In this document: piece after piece, positions 1-7,848 of the stretch
Numbering within the stretch: the first letter of the stretch is position 1
Layout of the letters: the number at the start of each line of letters is the position of its first letter
From: Clostridia bacterium
GTDB taxonomy: Bacteria; Bacillota; Clostridia; Lachnospirales; Lachnospiraceae
Direction: 5' to 3'
DNA length: 64,000 nucleotides
Assembly (NCBI GenBank): GCA_910576205.1
Contig: CAJTHL010000013.1
Coordinates: forward strand, 93,672 to 157,671
The notes under the pieces: generated by a model
What the model saw: only the letters and a program-made list of their open reading frames with translations
What the model was told of the DNA's origin: nothing
Databases searched by the model: none
Position numbers and translations under genes: made by a program

Positions 1-537
1 GATCAGCCAGTTCTCATGGCGAAGCCTGTCCGCGAAATAAGGGGCCAGAAAAGAAAGCACCTGGTGAACCGGACGTACCGGTCCGTAGAGCACGCCGCTT
101 TGAAGCTCCGAGAAGCGTAAGAATCCCATAAGCTTATGGGCTTCATGCCAGGCCTTCTGACTAAGGTCCATAACCGTGGACACCGGCCCGTACGTCAGAC
201 AGTTAACCACCTCGCTGCCCCGCTCCAGGGAAAGCCCCAGAACCACCATTCTGTATATGGCGTCCGCCTTTCTGCCATCCGCGCTGGCCGCCGCCTGGCA
301 GATATGGGTGATGGCTCCCTCTCCCATCCTACGCTCAATAGTGCGGAAAACCTTTTCCGCCTTTTCCCTGTCCGTTTCCACCGGCCTATACTGGCAGAAC
401 AGCTCCAGCTCCTCTTCCTGGCAGATCTCCAGCCGGACATTTTTATGTCCCAGACGGCTGTCCCAGGCATCGTATACTCCCGTAAATATACCGTCCAGGC
501 TGTCCTCGCACACAAATACAGTTATTATCCCATCCAT
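1..537 (-). CDS. TIGR03915/DUF4130-family putative DNA repair protein (partial, C-terminus off window)
   Basis: About 179 residues are visible before the gene runs off the left edge. The protein opens MDGIITVFVCEDSLDGIF and near the edge has an F-A-D-R-L-R-H-E-N-W stretch; both ends fit the TIGR03915 family (DUF4130), proteins of unproven function almost always encoded next to the TIGR03916 radical-SAM protein. That partner ends 22 bp upstream, so the two are probably co-transcribed and translationally coupled. I chose ATG at 537 because a GGAG lies 11 nt upstream and the ATG at 542 is out of frame and meets a stop at once. DUF4130 proteins are thought to be related to uracil-DNA-glycosylase folds; that link is from family knowledge, not from residues checked here. 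Confidence 0.82.
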   Translation of the reverse strand, partial: MDGIITVFVCEDSLDGIFTGVYDAWDSRLGHKNVRLEICQEEELELFCQYRPVETDREKAEKVFRTIERRMGEGAITHICQAAASADGRKADAIYRMVVLGLSLERGSEVVNCLTYGPVSTVMDLSQKAWHEAHKLMGFLRFSELQSGVLYGPVRPVHQVLSFLAPYFADRLRHENWLI

Positions 538-559
538 GCCATCCAGCGCTCCGTTTTTC

Positions 560-1888
560 TTAAGCTTTGTTTCCCACAGAATACAAAGCCTGGCAATCGT
601 CAAACAAAGACAACTGCCGGTAAGTAGTCTGTCCTCCTGCCCCGGGAGGCAGTTTTTCCTTTACTGCCAGCAGGTTCCGTGTAATATAGTCCTCCTCTAT
701 CTTTATGGGATACAGGGTGTGCCCGTTGCAGGTTATAAAATACAGGGCCCGCTTCAGCACTACTCCCATACGCTTTAAATCGTCAAACCCCACCCTCCCC
801 ATGCGGCGGGCCCGGACAATCCGCTGGGCCGACCTGGGGCCTATACCCGGCACCCGCAGGATAGTATAGTAGTCCGCCCGGTTGATCTCCACCGGAAACT
901 GCTCCAGATGCCGCAAAGCCCAGTCGCATTTGGGATCCAGCAGCACGTTAAAGTTGGGTTTTTCTTCCGAAAGAAGCTCCCCCGCCTGAAATCCGTAAAA
1001 CCGCAGCAGCCAGTCCGCTTGATAGAGACGGTGTTCCCGCAAAAGAGGCGGCCCCCCTGGAAGCACCGGGAGCAGCTTATCCTCATTAACCCGGACAAAG
1101 GCAGAATAAAAGACCCGCTTCAGTTCAAACTTCTGATAGAGGGATTCCGCCACATTTATAATCTGGTAATCCGTCTCCGGCGTGGCCCCGACAATCATCT
1201 GCGTAGACTGCCCTGCGGGCACAAACCGGGGCGCGTGGCGGTATATGGCCAGCTCGCTTTTATTCTCCAGCATCCTGTTCTGAACCAGGCGCATAGGCTT
1301 TAAAATCTTTCCGCGGTTCTTGTTTGGCGCCAGGGCCTTAAGGCCCTCCGCCGTGGGAAGCTCCAGATTCACACTCATACGGTCGGCCAGAAATCCCGTC
1401 TTTTCTATAATCTCCTGGTCTGCCCCGGGAATCGCCTTCACATGGATATATCCGTGGAAGGAATACTCATAGCGAAGCTTGTACAGGGTCTGGTAGATAA
1501 GCTCCATGGTATAATTGGGGGTGTAAAGTATCCCGGAACTTAAAAACAGGCCTTCTATATAGTTGCGCTTATAGAATTCCAGCACCAGGTCACAGATCTC
1601 CTGGGGGGTAAAGGAGGCCCTTGGCACGTCGTTGGAAATCCTGTTGAGACAGTATTTGCAATCGTAAATGCATTCATTGGTAAAGAGGATTTTTAAGAGA
1701 GAGATACACCGGCCATCTGCCGAAAAGCTATGGCAGATGCCGGCCTCCGTGCAGTTGCCCATGCCCTTCCCGGTATTTTTGCGGCTGGTGCCGCTGGAGG
1801 TACAGGCCACATCGTACTTGGCCGCTGCAGACAGAATCTTTAATTTTTCCATAAGAGATATCTTCTCCGGCATATAAATGTGCTGCAT
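560..1888 (-). CDS. Putative DNA modification/repair radical SAM protein (TIGR03916)
   Basis: Radical S-adenosylmethionine enzyme of 442 aa. The iron-sulfur motif is seen in NECIYDCKYCLNR (CxxxCxxC) after an N-terminal AAKYDVACTSSG segment typical of the family. The C-terminal third carries a helix-hairpin-helix (VPGIGPRSAQRIVRARR), which suggests nucleic-acid binding. Family TIGR03916 is annotated as putative DNA modification/repair; the substrate is unknown. The frame is open up to 1933, but ATG 1888 has a purine-rich GGAAAGGGCGG upstream; a further ATG at 1852 (MEKLKIL) also matches where many relatives start. The DUF4130 partner follows directly. Function is inferred from family only. Confidence 0.88.
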   Translation of the reverse strand: MQHIYMPEKISLMEKLKILSAAAKYDVACTSSGTSRKNTGKGMGNCTEAGICHSFSADGRCISLLKILFTNECIYDCKYCLNRISNDVPRASFTPQEICDLVLEFYKRNYIEGLFLSSGILYTPNYTMELIYQTLYKLRYEYSFHGYIHVKAIPGADQEIIEKTGFLADRMSVNLELPTAEGLKALAPNKNRGKILKPMRLVQNRMLENKSELAIYRHAPRFVPAGQSTQMIVGATPETDYQIINVAESLYQKFELKRVFYSAFVRVNEDKLLPVLPGGPPLLREHRLYQADWLLRFYGFQAGELLSEEKPNFNVLLDPKCDWALRHLEQFPVEINRADYYTILRVPGIGPRSAQRIVRARRMGRVGFDDLKRMGVVLKRALYFITCNGHTLYPIKIEEDYITRNLLAVKEKLPPGAGGQTTYRQLSLFDDCQALYSVGNKA

Positions 1889-2025
1889 GGATAACCGCCC
1901 TTTCCGCAACTGTCCTGTTTTTAACAGGAACATTTGTTTGTATTATCATAGCACACTTTTTCCAGATACGCAAGAGAAAATCGAACAGATTTTCGGAATT
2001 TATTTTCCGGATCCCGGGGAAAATA

Positions 2026-2226
2026 TTACTTCCCCTTCTGGGCCTCCAGAAGGTCAAACAACGCCTCGTCGCTGTCAGAGATCCACACGTCCTCTTCCTC
2101 CCCGCTAAGGCCTAAGTATTCCCGGAGCGTGCAGGTCTCATCGCTGAAATTCCACCGGCTCACAAAGGTGTCTATCTCCTCCAGCTCCACTTCCCCGTCC
2201 AGATATAATTCTTTGAATTTTTTCAT
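2026..2226 (-). CDS. Small acidic hypothetical protein (66 aa)
   Basis: A 66-residue strongly acidic protein (MKKFKELYLDGEVELEEIDT start, a run of Glu/Asp in the centre). No transmembrane segment, cysteine cluster or recognised domain. It lies 30 bp downstream of the CsoR-like repressor gene on the same strand, so it may be the last gene of that transcript. Composition and codon use look like the neighbours. I do not recognise a function; it could be a small conserved Lachnospiraceae protein. Confidence 0.6.
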   Translation of the reverse strand: MKKFKELYLDGEVELEEIDTFVSRWNFSDETCTLREYLGLSGEEEDVWISDSDEALFDLLEAQKGK

Positions 2227-2256
2227 AGCTTCCCGTCGTCCTTTTCCGCCTGTGCC

Positions 2257-2625
2257 TTAACGCATCAGCTTCTTTATGGTCTCGCACAGCTCATCCACCA
2301 CCTGCTCGTCGCCGCCGCGGATATCCTCCACCACGCAGGTTTTTATATGGTTGGACAAAAGCTCCTTGTTAAAGCTATTTAAGGCGGACTGGATGGCAGA
2401 CACCTGGGTCAGGATATCCACACAGTAGCGCTCCTCCTCCACCATGTTTCTCACGCCCCGCACCTGGCCCTCTATGCGGCTGAGACGGTTCAGGAGGTTC
2501 CGGTATTCCCCGTTCTCCCTGTGTTTCTTTTTCTGACAGCAGCTGCACGGTTCCCCCTCAGCGTGTGTCTTTTTCAATGACTCCATGGTTTCCCCTGGGT
2601 CCTGCGCATGTTCTTTTTCTTTCAT
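2257..2625 (-). CDS. CsoR/RcnR-type metal-sensing transcriptional repressor
   Basis: All-alpha DUF156 family repressor, 122 aa. The core NLLNRLSRIEGQVRGV and ILTQVSAIQSALNSFNKELL helices are diagnostic. The metal fingerprint Cys68, His93 and Cys97 matches the Cys-His-Cys set of copper-sensing CsoR. An N-terminal extension of about 40 residues contains a Cys-x-Cys-Cys cluster (residues 27-30) followed by Lys/Arg, which is longer than the usual family N-terminus. No copper ATPase or chaperone gene is nearby, so its target is elsewhere or is the HD-domain gene just upstream (23 bp gap). Copper is the best guess; persulfide sensing (CstR-like) is an alternative because CstR also uses the two cysteines. 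Confidence 0.85.
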   Translation of the reverse strand: MKEKEHAQDPGETMESLKKTHAEGEPCSCCQKKKHRENGEYRNLLNRLSRIEGQVRGVRNMVEEERYCVDILTQVSAIQSALNSFNKELLSNHIKTCVVEDIRGGDEQVVDELCETIKKLMR

Positions 2626-2648
2626 AGGCTCTCCGAACTGCCTCCTTC

Positions 2649-3233
2649 CTATATTTCCTCCATCTCTTTTCCAATCCGCTCCTCGCAGGCCCGCATGGCC
2701 TGAATGGTCATTTCAAAGAGCCTGTCCAGCTCCCAGCCCAGCATCTTGGCCCCCTGGCGGATAACATCCCTGGAACATCCCGCCGCGAATCTCTTGTCCT
2801 TAAACTTTTTCTTAAGGCTTGACACCTCCAGATCCATAACGCTTTTAGAAGGCCGCATCCGGACCGCCGCCCCGATAAGCCCCGTCAGCTCGTCCGTTGC
2901 AAAAAGCACCTTCTCCATTTCATGCTCCGGCTTCACATCGGAAGCCAGCCCATAGCCATGGCTGCAGACAGCGTGTACCAGCTCCGCCTCCGCATCAGCC
3001 TCCGCCAGCAGCTCCGGGGCCTTTTTGCAGTGCTCCTCCGGGTATTTCTCAAAGTCCACATCGTGAAGCAGGCCTGCCATGCTCCAGAAATGAGCCTCCT
3101 CCCCATAGCCCAGCTCCCCGGCATACCAGCCCATCACGCCCTCCACAGTCAGCCCGTGCAGCAGGTGAAAGGGCTCCTGGTTATATTTTTTCAGCAGATT
3201 TAATGCCTGCTCTCTGGTCACCTTTGTTTCCAT
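2649..3233 (-). CDS. HD-domain hydrolase-like protein
   Basis: A 194-aa soluble HD-superfamily protein. The metal-binding His-Asp pair is in GLLHDVDFEKYP, preceded by the first histidine region and followed by H-A-V-x-S-H-G further on. Such proteins hydrolyse phosphate esters of nucleotides; no substrate can be assigned. Start: GTG at 3236 and ATG at 3233 are adjacent, both downstream of GAGGAGG; I list the ATG. A likely promoter (TTGCTT, 17 bp, TATCAT) lies upstream on the minus strand, so this gene probably heads the HD - csoR-like - 66-aa transcript. Confidence 0.8.
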   Translation of the reverse strand: METKVTREQALNLLKKYNQEPFHLLHGLTVEGVMGWYAGELGYGEEAHFWSMAGLLHDVDFEKYPEEHCKKAPELLAEADAEAELVHAVCSHGYGLASDVKPEHEMEKVLFATDELTGLIGAAVRMRPSKSVMDLEVSSLKKKFKDKRFAAGCSRDVIRQGAKMLGWELDRLFEMTIQAMRACEERIGKEMEEI

Positions 3234-3325
3234 CACGCAATTCCTCCTCTTTTGCTTCTACAAAGATATGATAATCCAGATTCCCCAAAAAAGCAAGGCC
3301 TGCCCGGGAAGAACCGAAAAGCCCC

Positions 3326-3355
3326 TTGACATTTTTCCCGGAAAACAGGTAAGAT
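3326..3355 (+). promoter_or_regulatory. Sigma-A promoter of the MATE gene
   Basis: TTGACA at 3326-3331, 18 bp spacer, TAAGAT at 3350-3355. It points at the MATE exporter gene and leaves a leader of about 70 nt with no obvious structure. Confidence 0.6.
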
Positions 3356-3431
3356 AATAAGGAAGAATCTCTAAATCCCTGTACATTTCCGGGGAAATTC
3401 ACTGCCCGGCAGACACAATAAAGGAGCACTC

Positions 3432-4811
3432 ATGGATACAGCCCAGACAAAGACAGGCCCTAATCCCCTGGCCTATGAAAATACCGGAAAATTAATCGTG
3501 AAATTTGCCGTTCCAAGCATAATCAGCGGCCTGGTCACCGCCCTCTATAACATTGTAGATCAGATCTTTATCGGCCAGGGCGTGGGAATGCTGGGAAACG
3601 CCGCCACCAATGTGGCTTTCCCTCTGACCACCCTGTGTACGGCGCTGACGCTGCTTCTGGGGGTGGGTACAGCCGCCAATTTCAGTCTGAATCTGGGGGC
3701 AAGGCAGAAAGAAAAAGCTGGGCAGATTGCGGGAAACGGCATCTTCTATCTCCTGGCCACAGGTCTTATCCTCTTCCTAATTGTATTTTTCTTCCTAAGC
3801 CCGCTGCTTCACCTGTTTGGCGCTTCCAGCGACGTGTATCCCCTGGCTCTGACCTATACACGCATTACCAGCTTCGGGATTCCCTTTCTGCTGTTTTCCG
3901 TGGGACTAAGTAATTTTATCCGGGCGGACGGAAGCCCCACCTACTCCATGCTCTGTACCTTAAGCGGCGCTCTGCTGAACACCGTTTTAGACCCTCTTTT
4001 CATTTTTACCTTCCATATGGGCATTGCCGGAGCCGCTCTGGCAACGGTCATCGGTCAGATCGTCTCCGCCGCCATGGCCGTTGTGTATCTTTTCCGCACA
4101 AAAAATGTGGTCTGGAAGCGGAGCTGTTTCCGGCCAGGCTTTAGCCTGTTAAAGGAAATCCTGGCCTTAGGGCTCTCTCCTTTTTTCAACCATTCGGCCA
4201 TGATGCTGGTGCAGATCGCCATGAACAACACCTTGACCTTCTACGGCTCCTTATCCGTATATGGCAGCAATATCCCCCTGGCCTGTGTGGGCGTAATCTC
4301 AAAGGTCAACGTCATCTATATAGCCTGTGTCATCGGCACCTCCCAGGGCTGCCAGCCCATCCTGGGCTTTAACTATGGCGCAAAACAATACGACCGGGTG
4401 AGGCGCACCTTCTGGCAGGGCCTTATTACCGTCACATGCATATCGCTGGCCTTCTTCTGCTGTTTCCAGCTTTTCCCAAGGCAGATCATCAGCATTTTCG
4501 GGGATGGAAATGAGCTGTACTATCAGTTTGGCATCCGGTATTTCCGCATTTTCATGATGCTGATTCTGGTCAACGGCTTCCAGCCCATATGCAGCTTTCT
4601 TTTTACTGCCATCGGAAAACCCAAAAAGGGAATCCTTGTGTCCATGACCAGGCAGATTCTCTTTCTCCTGCCCCTTATTCTGATCTTTCCAAGGATCTTC
4701 GGCATCGACGGCGTCATGTACGCCGGACCTATTGCAGACGGGGCAGCGGCAATTCTGGCTATTGCCCTGGTAATCCCGGAGCTTGCCAGGTTGAAATCGG
4801 AAACCTTATAA
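3432..4811 (+). CDS. MATE family efflux transporter
   Basis: Integral membrane antiporter of 459 aa with about twelve hydrophobic segments in two homologous halves, the expected size for MatE proteins. The N-terminus (KFAVPSIISGLVTALYNIVD, with Q-I-F-I-G-Q-G-V after it) is the classic MATE start for Firmicutes homologues. These pumps use a Na+ or H+ gradient to export cationic drugs or metabolites; the substrate cannot be told from sequence. It is a single-gene unit with its own promoter upstream and a strong terminator right after the stop, shared with the convergent EF-G-like gene. Confidence 0.92.
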   Translation: MDTAQTKTGPNPLAYENTGKLIVKFAVPSIISGLVTALYNIVDQIFIGQGVGMLGNAATNVAFPLTTLCTALTLLLGVGTAANFSLNLGARQKEKAGQIAGNGIFYLLATGLILFLIVFFFLSPLLHLFGASSDVYPLALTYTRITSFGIPFLLFSVGLSNFIRADGSPTYSMLCTLSGALLNTVLDPLFIFTFHMGIAGAALATVIGQIVSAAMAVVYLFRTKNVVWKRSCFRPGFSLLKEILALGLSPFFNHSAMMLVQIAMNNTLTFYGSLSVYGSNIPLACVGVISKVNVIYIACVIGTSQGCQPILGFNYGAKQYDRVRRTFWQGLITVTCISLAFFCCFQLFPRQIISIFGDGNELYYQFGIRYFRIFMMLILVNGFQPICSFLFTAIGKPKKGILVSMTRQILFLLPLILIFPRIFGIDGVMYAGPIADGAAAILAIALVIPELARLKSETL

Positions 4812-4823
4812 AGCCCTCAGAAA

Positions 4824-4860
4824 GAGGCCCCACGGTTTCCCGTGGGGCCTCGTCTTTTAT
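4824..4860. terminator. Bidirectional terminator between MATE and EF-G-like genes
   Basis: A 28-nt hairpin (GAGGCCCCACGG, 4-nt loop region, CCGTGGGGCCTC) followed on the plus strand by a T-rich stretch (GTCTTTTATTCC). It sits between two convergent genes. Confidence 0.85.
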
Positions 4861-4868
4861 TCCTTCTA

Positions 4869-6947
4869 TTATTCTGACTCTGCCGCTCTAGCCGCAACTT
4901 CCTGCTCCTGCACATCATTGGGGGCCTGCTCATAGCGGGCAAACTCGTACTCGAAAATGCCGCTGCCTCCGGTCATGGAACGCAGAACAGTGGAGTAGCC
5001 GAAGATCTCCTTCATGGGCACATCCGCATTGACTTCCTGCTTGCCGCCTGCAACCGGGTTCATGCCCAGCACACGGCCGCGCCGCTTATTGAGATCCCCC
5101 ATAACGTCTCCGGTATACTTATCCGGCACCGTCACCTTCATAGATACAATAGGCTCCAGAAGCACGGGGCCGGCATCCATAAAGCCCTTCTTGAAGGCCT
5201 GGATGGTGGCCATCTTGAAGGCCATCTCCGAGGAATCCACAGGATGGTAGGAACCGTCGTAGAGTACCGCCTTCACACCCACCACCGGATATCCGGCCAG
5301 GGGGCCCTTCACCACGGATTCCTGCAATCCCTTTTCCACAGCCGGGAAATAGTTCTTGGGAACGGCGCCGCCCACTACCATCTGCTCAAACACAAAAGGA
5401 GACTCCAGATCGCCGGAGGGCTCAAAGGTCATCTTTACATGGCCGTACTGACCATGTCCGCCGGTCTGCTTCTTATACTTGGAATCCACATCGGACTTTT
5501 TGCGCAAGGTCTCCCGGAAAGCCACCTTGGGTTTGCCAAGCTCCATGCTCACCTTGAATTTCTCCTCCAGCTTGCTGACCACCACATCCAGGTGCTGGTC
5601 CCCCATGCCGTAAAGCAGGGTCTGACGGTTCTCGGAATCATTGACCATCTTAAGGGTCAGATCCTCCTCCATCATCCTGGACAGGGCCTGGGAAATCTTA
5701 TCCTCATCGCCCTTGTTCTTCGCCTTGTAGCTCATATAGGTGTAGGGTTTGGAAATCTCAGTTCTTCCATATACAATGGGGGTGGCCTTTGTGGAAAGGG
5801 TATCCCCGGTCTTTGTATTGTTAAGCTTTCCGATAGCTCCGATATCGCCTGCGTGCAGCTCCGTCACCTCGATAGGCTTGTTGCCCTGCATCACATAAAG
5901 CTTGCTGAGCTTCTCCTCCACTTCTTTATCGCTGTTATACAGGACATCGTCGGACTTGATTACGCCGGAAACCACCTTGATAAGGGAATATTTTCCAATA
6001 AACGGATCCACAATAGTCTTGAACACATAGGCGGATTTCGCTTTGGAGAAGGAATAATCGGCCTCAAAGATCTCGTTTGTTTTTGTATTGACGCCTGCGC
6101 GCTCCTTCTTGTCGGGGCTTGGGAACAGCTCCACAATATCATTCATCAGATTGTGGATGTTGCGCATCTCCGCGCTGGAGCCCATGGAGACAGGAATAAT
6201 GCTGCCATCGCACACATTAAATTTCATAGCCGCGCGGATCTCCGCAACGGTAAACTCTTCCCCATTGAAATACCGCTCCATAAATTCCTCGGAGGTCTCC
6301 GCCACAGCGTCCATAAGGGCCTCCCGGCAGATATCCAGATTGTCCTTGCAGTAATCCGGAATATCGCAGGGCTCTCTCTTGCCTATGCCTGTAAAACGGC
6401 GGCCTTCCATCTTACACACATTGATATATCCCACAAACTTCTCGTTTTCACGAATTGGCTGATAGAAAGGCGCGATCTTCTTTCCGTATAACTCTGTCAG
6501 ATCTTCCACTACCTGGCGGAAAGACGCATGGTCTACATCCATCTCCGTCACAAAGAACATACGGGGCAGTTTGTATTTCTCACACAGCTCCCACGCCTTC
6601 TGGGTGCCTACCTCCACGCCTGCCTTTCCGGAAACAACGATAATGGCCGCGTCAGCCGCCGAAACAGCCTCCTCTGCCTCGCCAACAAAGTCAAAGTAGC
6701 CGGGAGCGTCCAGCACATTGATCTTGCAGTTGTTCCAGATAATGGGAACCACCGCTGTGCTGATTGAGAATTTTCTCTTGATTTCTTCTTTATCATAATC
6801 ACTGATCGTATTTCCGTCTGTCACTTTTCCTACCCGGGTCGTCAGTCCAGATACATACGCCATGGCCTCCACCAGGCTTGTCTTGCCGCAGCCGCCGTGT
6901 CCTAAAAGGACTACATTGCGAATGTTGTCTGTTGTAAAAACATTCAT
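4869..6947 (-). CDS. Elongation factor G-like translational GTPase (EF-G-2 type)
   Basis: 692 aa, EF-G domain order: GTPase, domain II, domain III, IV and V. G1 is GHGGCGKTSL, G3 is DAPGYFDF. The G4 motif reads TEMD instead of NKxD, and the G2 segment (DYDKEEIKRKFSIST) lacks the RGITI of canonical EF-G. These departures match the EF-G-2 branch known from Thermus thermophilus, not the main FusA or the ribosome-protection Tet proteins. Its role is uncertain; it may act on ribosomes under special conditions. It has its own promoter with a stem-loop at the transcript 5' end, and no ribosomal-protein genes nearby, unlike fusA in the str operon. Confidence 0.88.
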   Translation of the reverse strand: MNVFTTDNIRNVVLLGHGGCGKTSLVEAMAYVSGLTTRVGKVTDGNTISDYDKEEIKRKFSISTAVVPIIWNNCKINVLDAPGYFDFVGEAEEAVSAADAAIIVVSGKAGVEVGTQKAWELCEKYKLPRMFFVTEMDVDHASFRQVVEDLTELYGKKIAPFYQPIRENEKFVGYINVCKMEGRRFTGIGKREPCDIPDYCKDNLDICREALMDAVAETSEEFMERYFNGEEFTVAEIRAAMKFNVCDGSIIPVSMGSSAEMRNIHNLMNDIVELFPSPDKKERAGVNTKTNEIFEADYSFSKAKSAYVFKTIVDPFIGKYSLIKVVSGVIKSDDVLYNSDKEVEEKLSKLYVMQGNKPIEVTELHAGDIGAIGKLNNTKTGDTLSTKATPIVYGRTEISKPYTYMSYKAKNKGDEDKISQALSRMMEEDLTLKMVNDSENRQTLLYGMGDQHLDVVVSKLEEKFKVSMELGKPKVAFRETLRKKSDVDSKYKKQTGGHGQYGHVKMTFEPSGDLESPFVFEQMVVGGAVPKNYFPAVEKGLQESVVKGPLAGYPVVGVKAVLYDGSYHPVDSSEMAFKMATIQAFKKGFMDAGPVLLEPIVSMKVTVPDKYTGDVMGDLNKRRGRVLGMNPVAGGKQEVNADVPMKEIFGYSTVLRSMTGGSGIFEYEFARYEQAPNDVQEQEVAARAAESE

Positions 6948-6998
6948 GCCTCTTCCTCCGATACTATTTAATTTGCGAAAATATAGATCCGCCCTTTC

Positions 6999-7018
6999 CA
7001 GGTGTCGCAGACACCCTG
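6999..7018 (-). promoter_or_regulatory. Stem-loop at 5' end of the EF-G-like transcript
   Basis: CAGGGTGTC-TGC-GACACCTG (minus strand) can form a short hairpin with a 3-nt loop. It begins about where transcription should start, so it may protect the mRNA end or modulate translation. No T-run follows, so it is not a terminator. Confidence 0.4.
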
Positions 7019-7023
7019 TTTAT

Positions 7024-7052
7024 ATTTTACTAAAATGCAGAGTGTATTTCAA
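7024..7052 (-). promoter_or_regulatory. Sigma-A promoter of the EF-G-like gene
   Basis: On the minus strand TTGAAA (7052-7047), 17 bp spacer, TAAAAT (7029-7024), about 75 nt upstream of the start codon. Both boxes are 5/6 matches with ideal spacing. Confidence 0.7.
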
Positions 7053-7164
7053 GTCTTTTATACATTTTTAACATATATTTTCAAAAATGGTATTTCGGCC
7101 TTCTATACCCTCCGGTTCCCCATTCTGATACGCCTCCGGTACACTCTCCAGGTATAGCAAAAAA

Positions 7165-7204
7165 ACGCCCGGAAGCTCCTGTTTTCCCAGAAGCTTTCGG
7201 GCGT
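7165..7204 (-). terminator. Intrinsic terminator downstream of the garR remnant
   Basis: A 13-bp stem (ACGCCCGAAAGCT / AGCTTCCGGGCGT, minus strand) is followed on the minus strand by seven T residues. It would end transcription coming from the garR-like remnant. Confidence 0.75.
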
Positions 7205-7281
7205 CCCTGCTGTTTTTGGTATGATTCCTGATCTGTCTCAGAATACAGCAGCCACAATCATTTCTGCGGCAGATTATTTCT

Positions 7282-7515
7282 TTACTTCCATTTCAGAATT
7301 GCGCTGTGATCGCCCTGTCCTACGCCATTGTTGTGCAGCCACTGCAGCATCTCCTGTACAGAGGAGGGCAGAAGCATGGGAGTTCCAAGGCCGTGACCGG
7401 TATCCAGCGCGTTATTCAGATCCTTGATGTGCAGATCAATCTTAAATCCGGGTTTGAAGTTGCGTTCCATCATCATGGGAACCTTTCGGTCTGTTTGTCA
7501 AGGACATAGAGAAAA
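7282..7515 (-). pseudogene. 3' remnant of a 2-hydroxy-3-oxopropionate (tartronate semialdehyde) reductase gene
   Basis: Only the C-terminal part of a GarR/3-hydroxyisobutyrate-dehydrogenase family protein survives. The readable segment (RNFKPGFKIDLHIKDLNNAL, then DTGHGLGTPM and GVGQGDHSA) aligns well with the end of E. coli GarR. Upstream, the expected VLD-x-K-x-P-M stretch is split between two frames with a stop in the reading frame, and nothing further upstream resembles the NAD-binding domain. The terminator behind the gene is still intact. This is therefore a truncated, frameshifted pseudogene, probably left after deletion of a glycerate/galactarate catabolic gene. Confidence 0.7.
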
Positions 7516-7721
7516 GTTTTCCTCATTTTTTTGCGGATAGGTCGTTTTCCAATAGCCGCATGACTTTATCGCTCATTTTGTGTCTACTTACCTAACTATA
7601 GTCCAACTTTTTATTTGCAGGCTTAAATATTTTTCTCCATTTTATCCCCCCTCCGTACTTTGTTAAGTCAAAATACCGCTATTTATCCTCCTTGATTTTC
7701 GCGCTTTAAAGCGACAGATTA
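7516..7721. other. AT-rich intergenic stretch without a recognisable gene
   Basis: No convincing coding frame, RNA gene or repeat. The deleted part of the garR-like gene may once have lain here. The next signal is the promoter of the aromatic operon. Confidence 0.5.
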
Positions 7722-7750
7722 TTGACATTTCCAAGGGAAAAGTGTAAAAT
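7722..7750 (+). promoter_or_regulatory. Sigma-A promoter of the aromatic amino acid operon
   Basis: TTGACA (7722-7727), 17 bp, TAAAAT (7745-7750): near consensus. Start of transcription near 7757 gives a leader of about 90 nt before the DAHP synthase ATG. I saw no T-box or tryptophan-type attenuator in this leader. Confidence 0.8.
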
Positions 7751-7848
7751 AATTGCCGGATGCCAATGTACCGGCAGCTTTTGAAAAATCCTGCCCTCTC
7801 CGTCGGAAACAGGCGCGTGAAGCGGGCACAGAAAACGAGGCAGATCTT

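Noticed and set aside
5244..6491. 415-aa open frame opposite the EF-G-like gene
   Set aside because: It is antisense to a well-supported translational GTPase gene, has no ribosome binding site and encodes no recognisable domain.
7751..7848. T-box, lysine or other riboswitch in the leaders of the aromatic, dap, pur or glnS genes
   Set aside because: I searched for T-box conserved sequence and known riboswitch cores and found none that fits.
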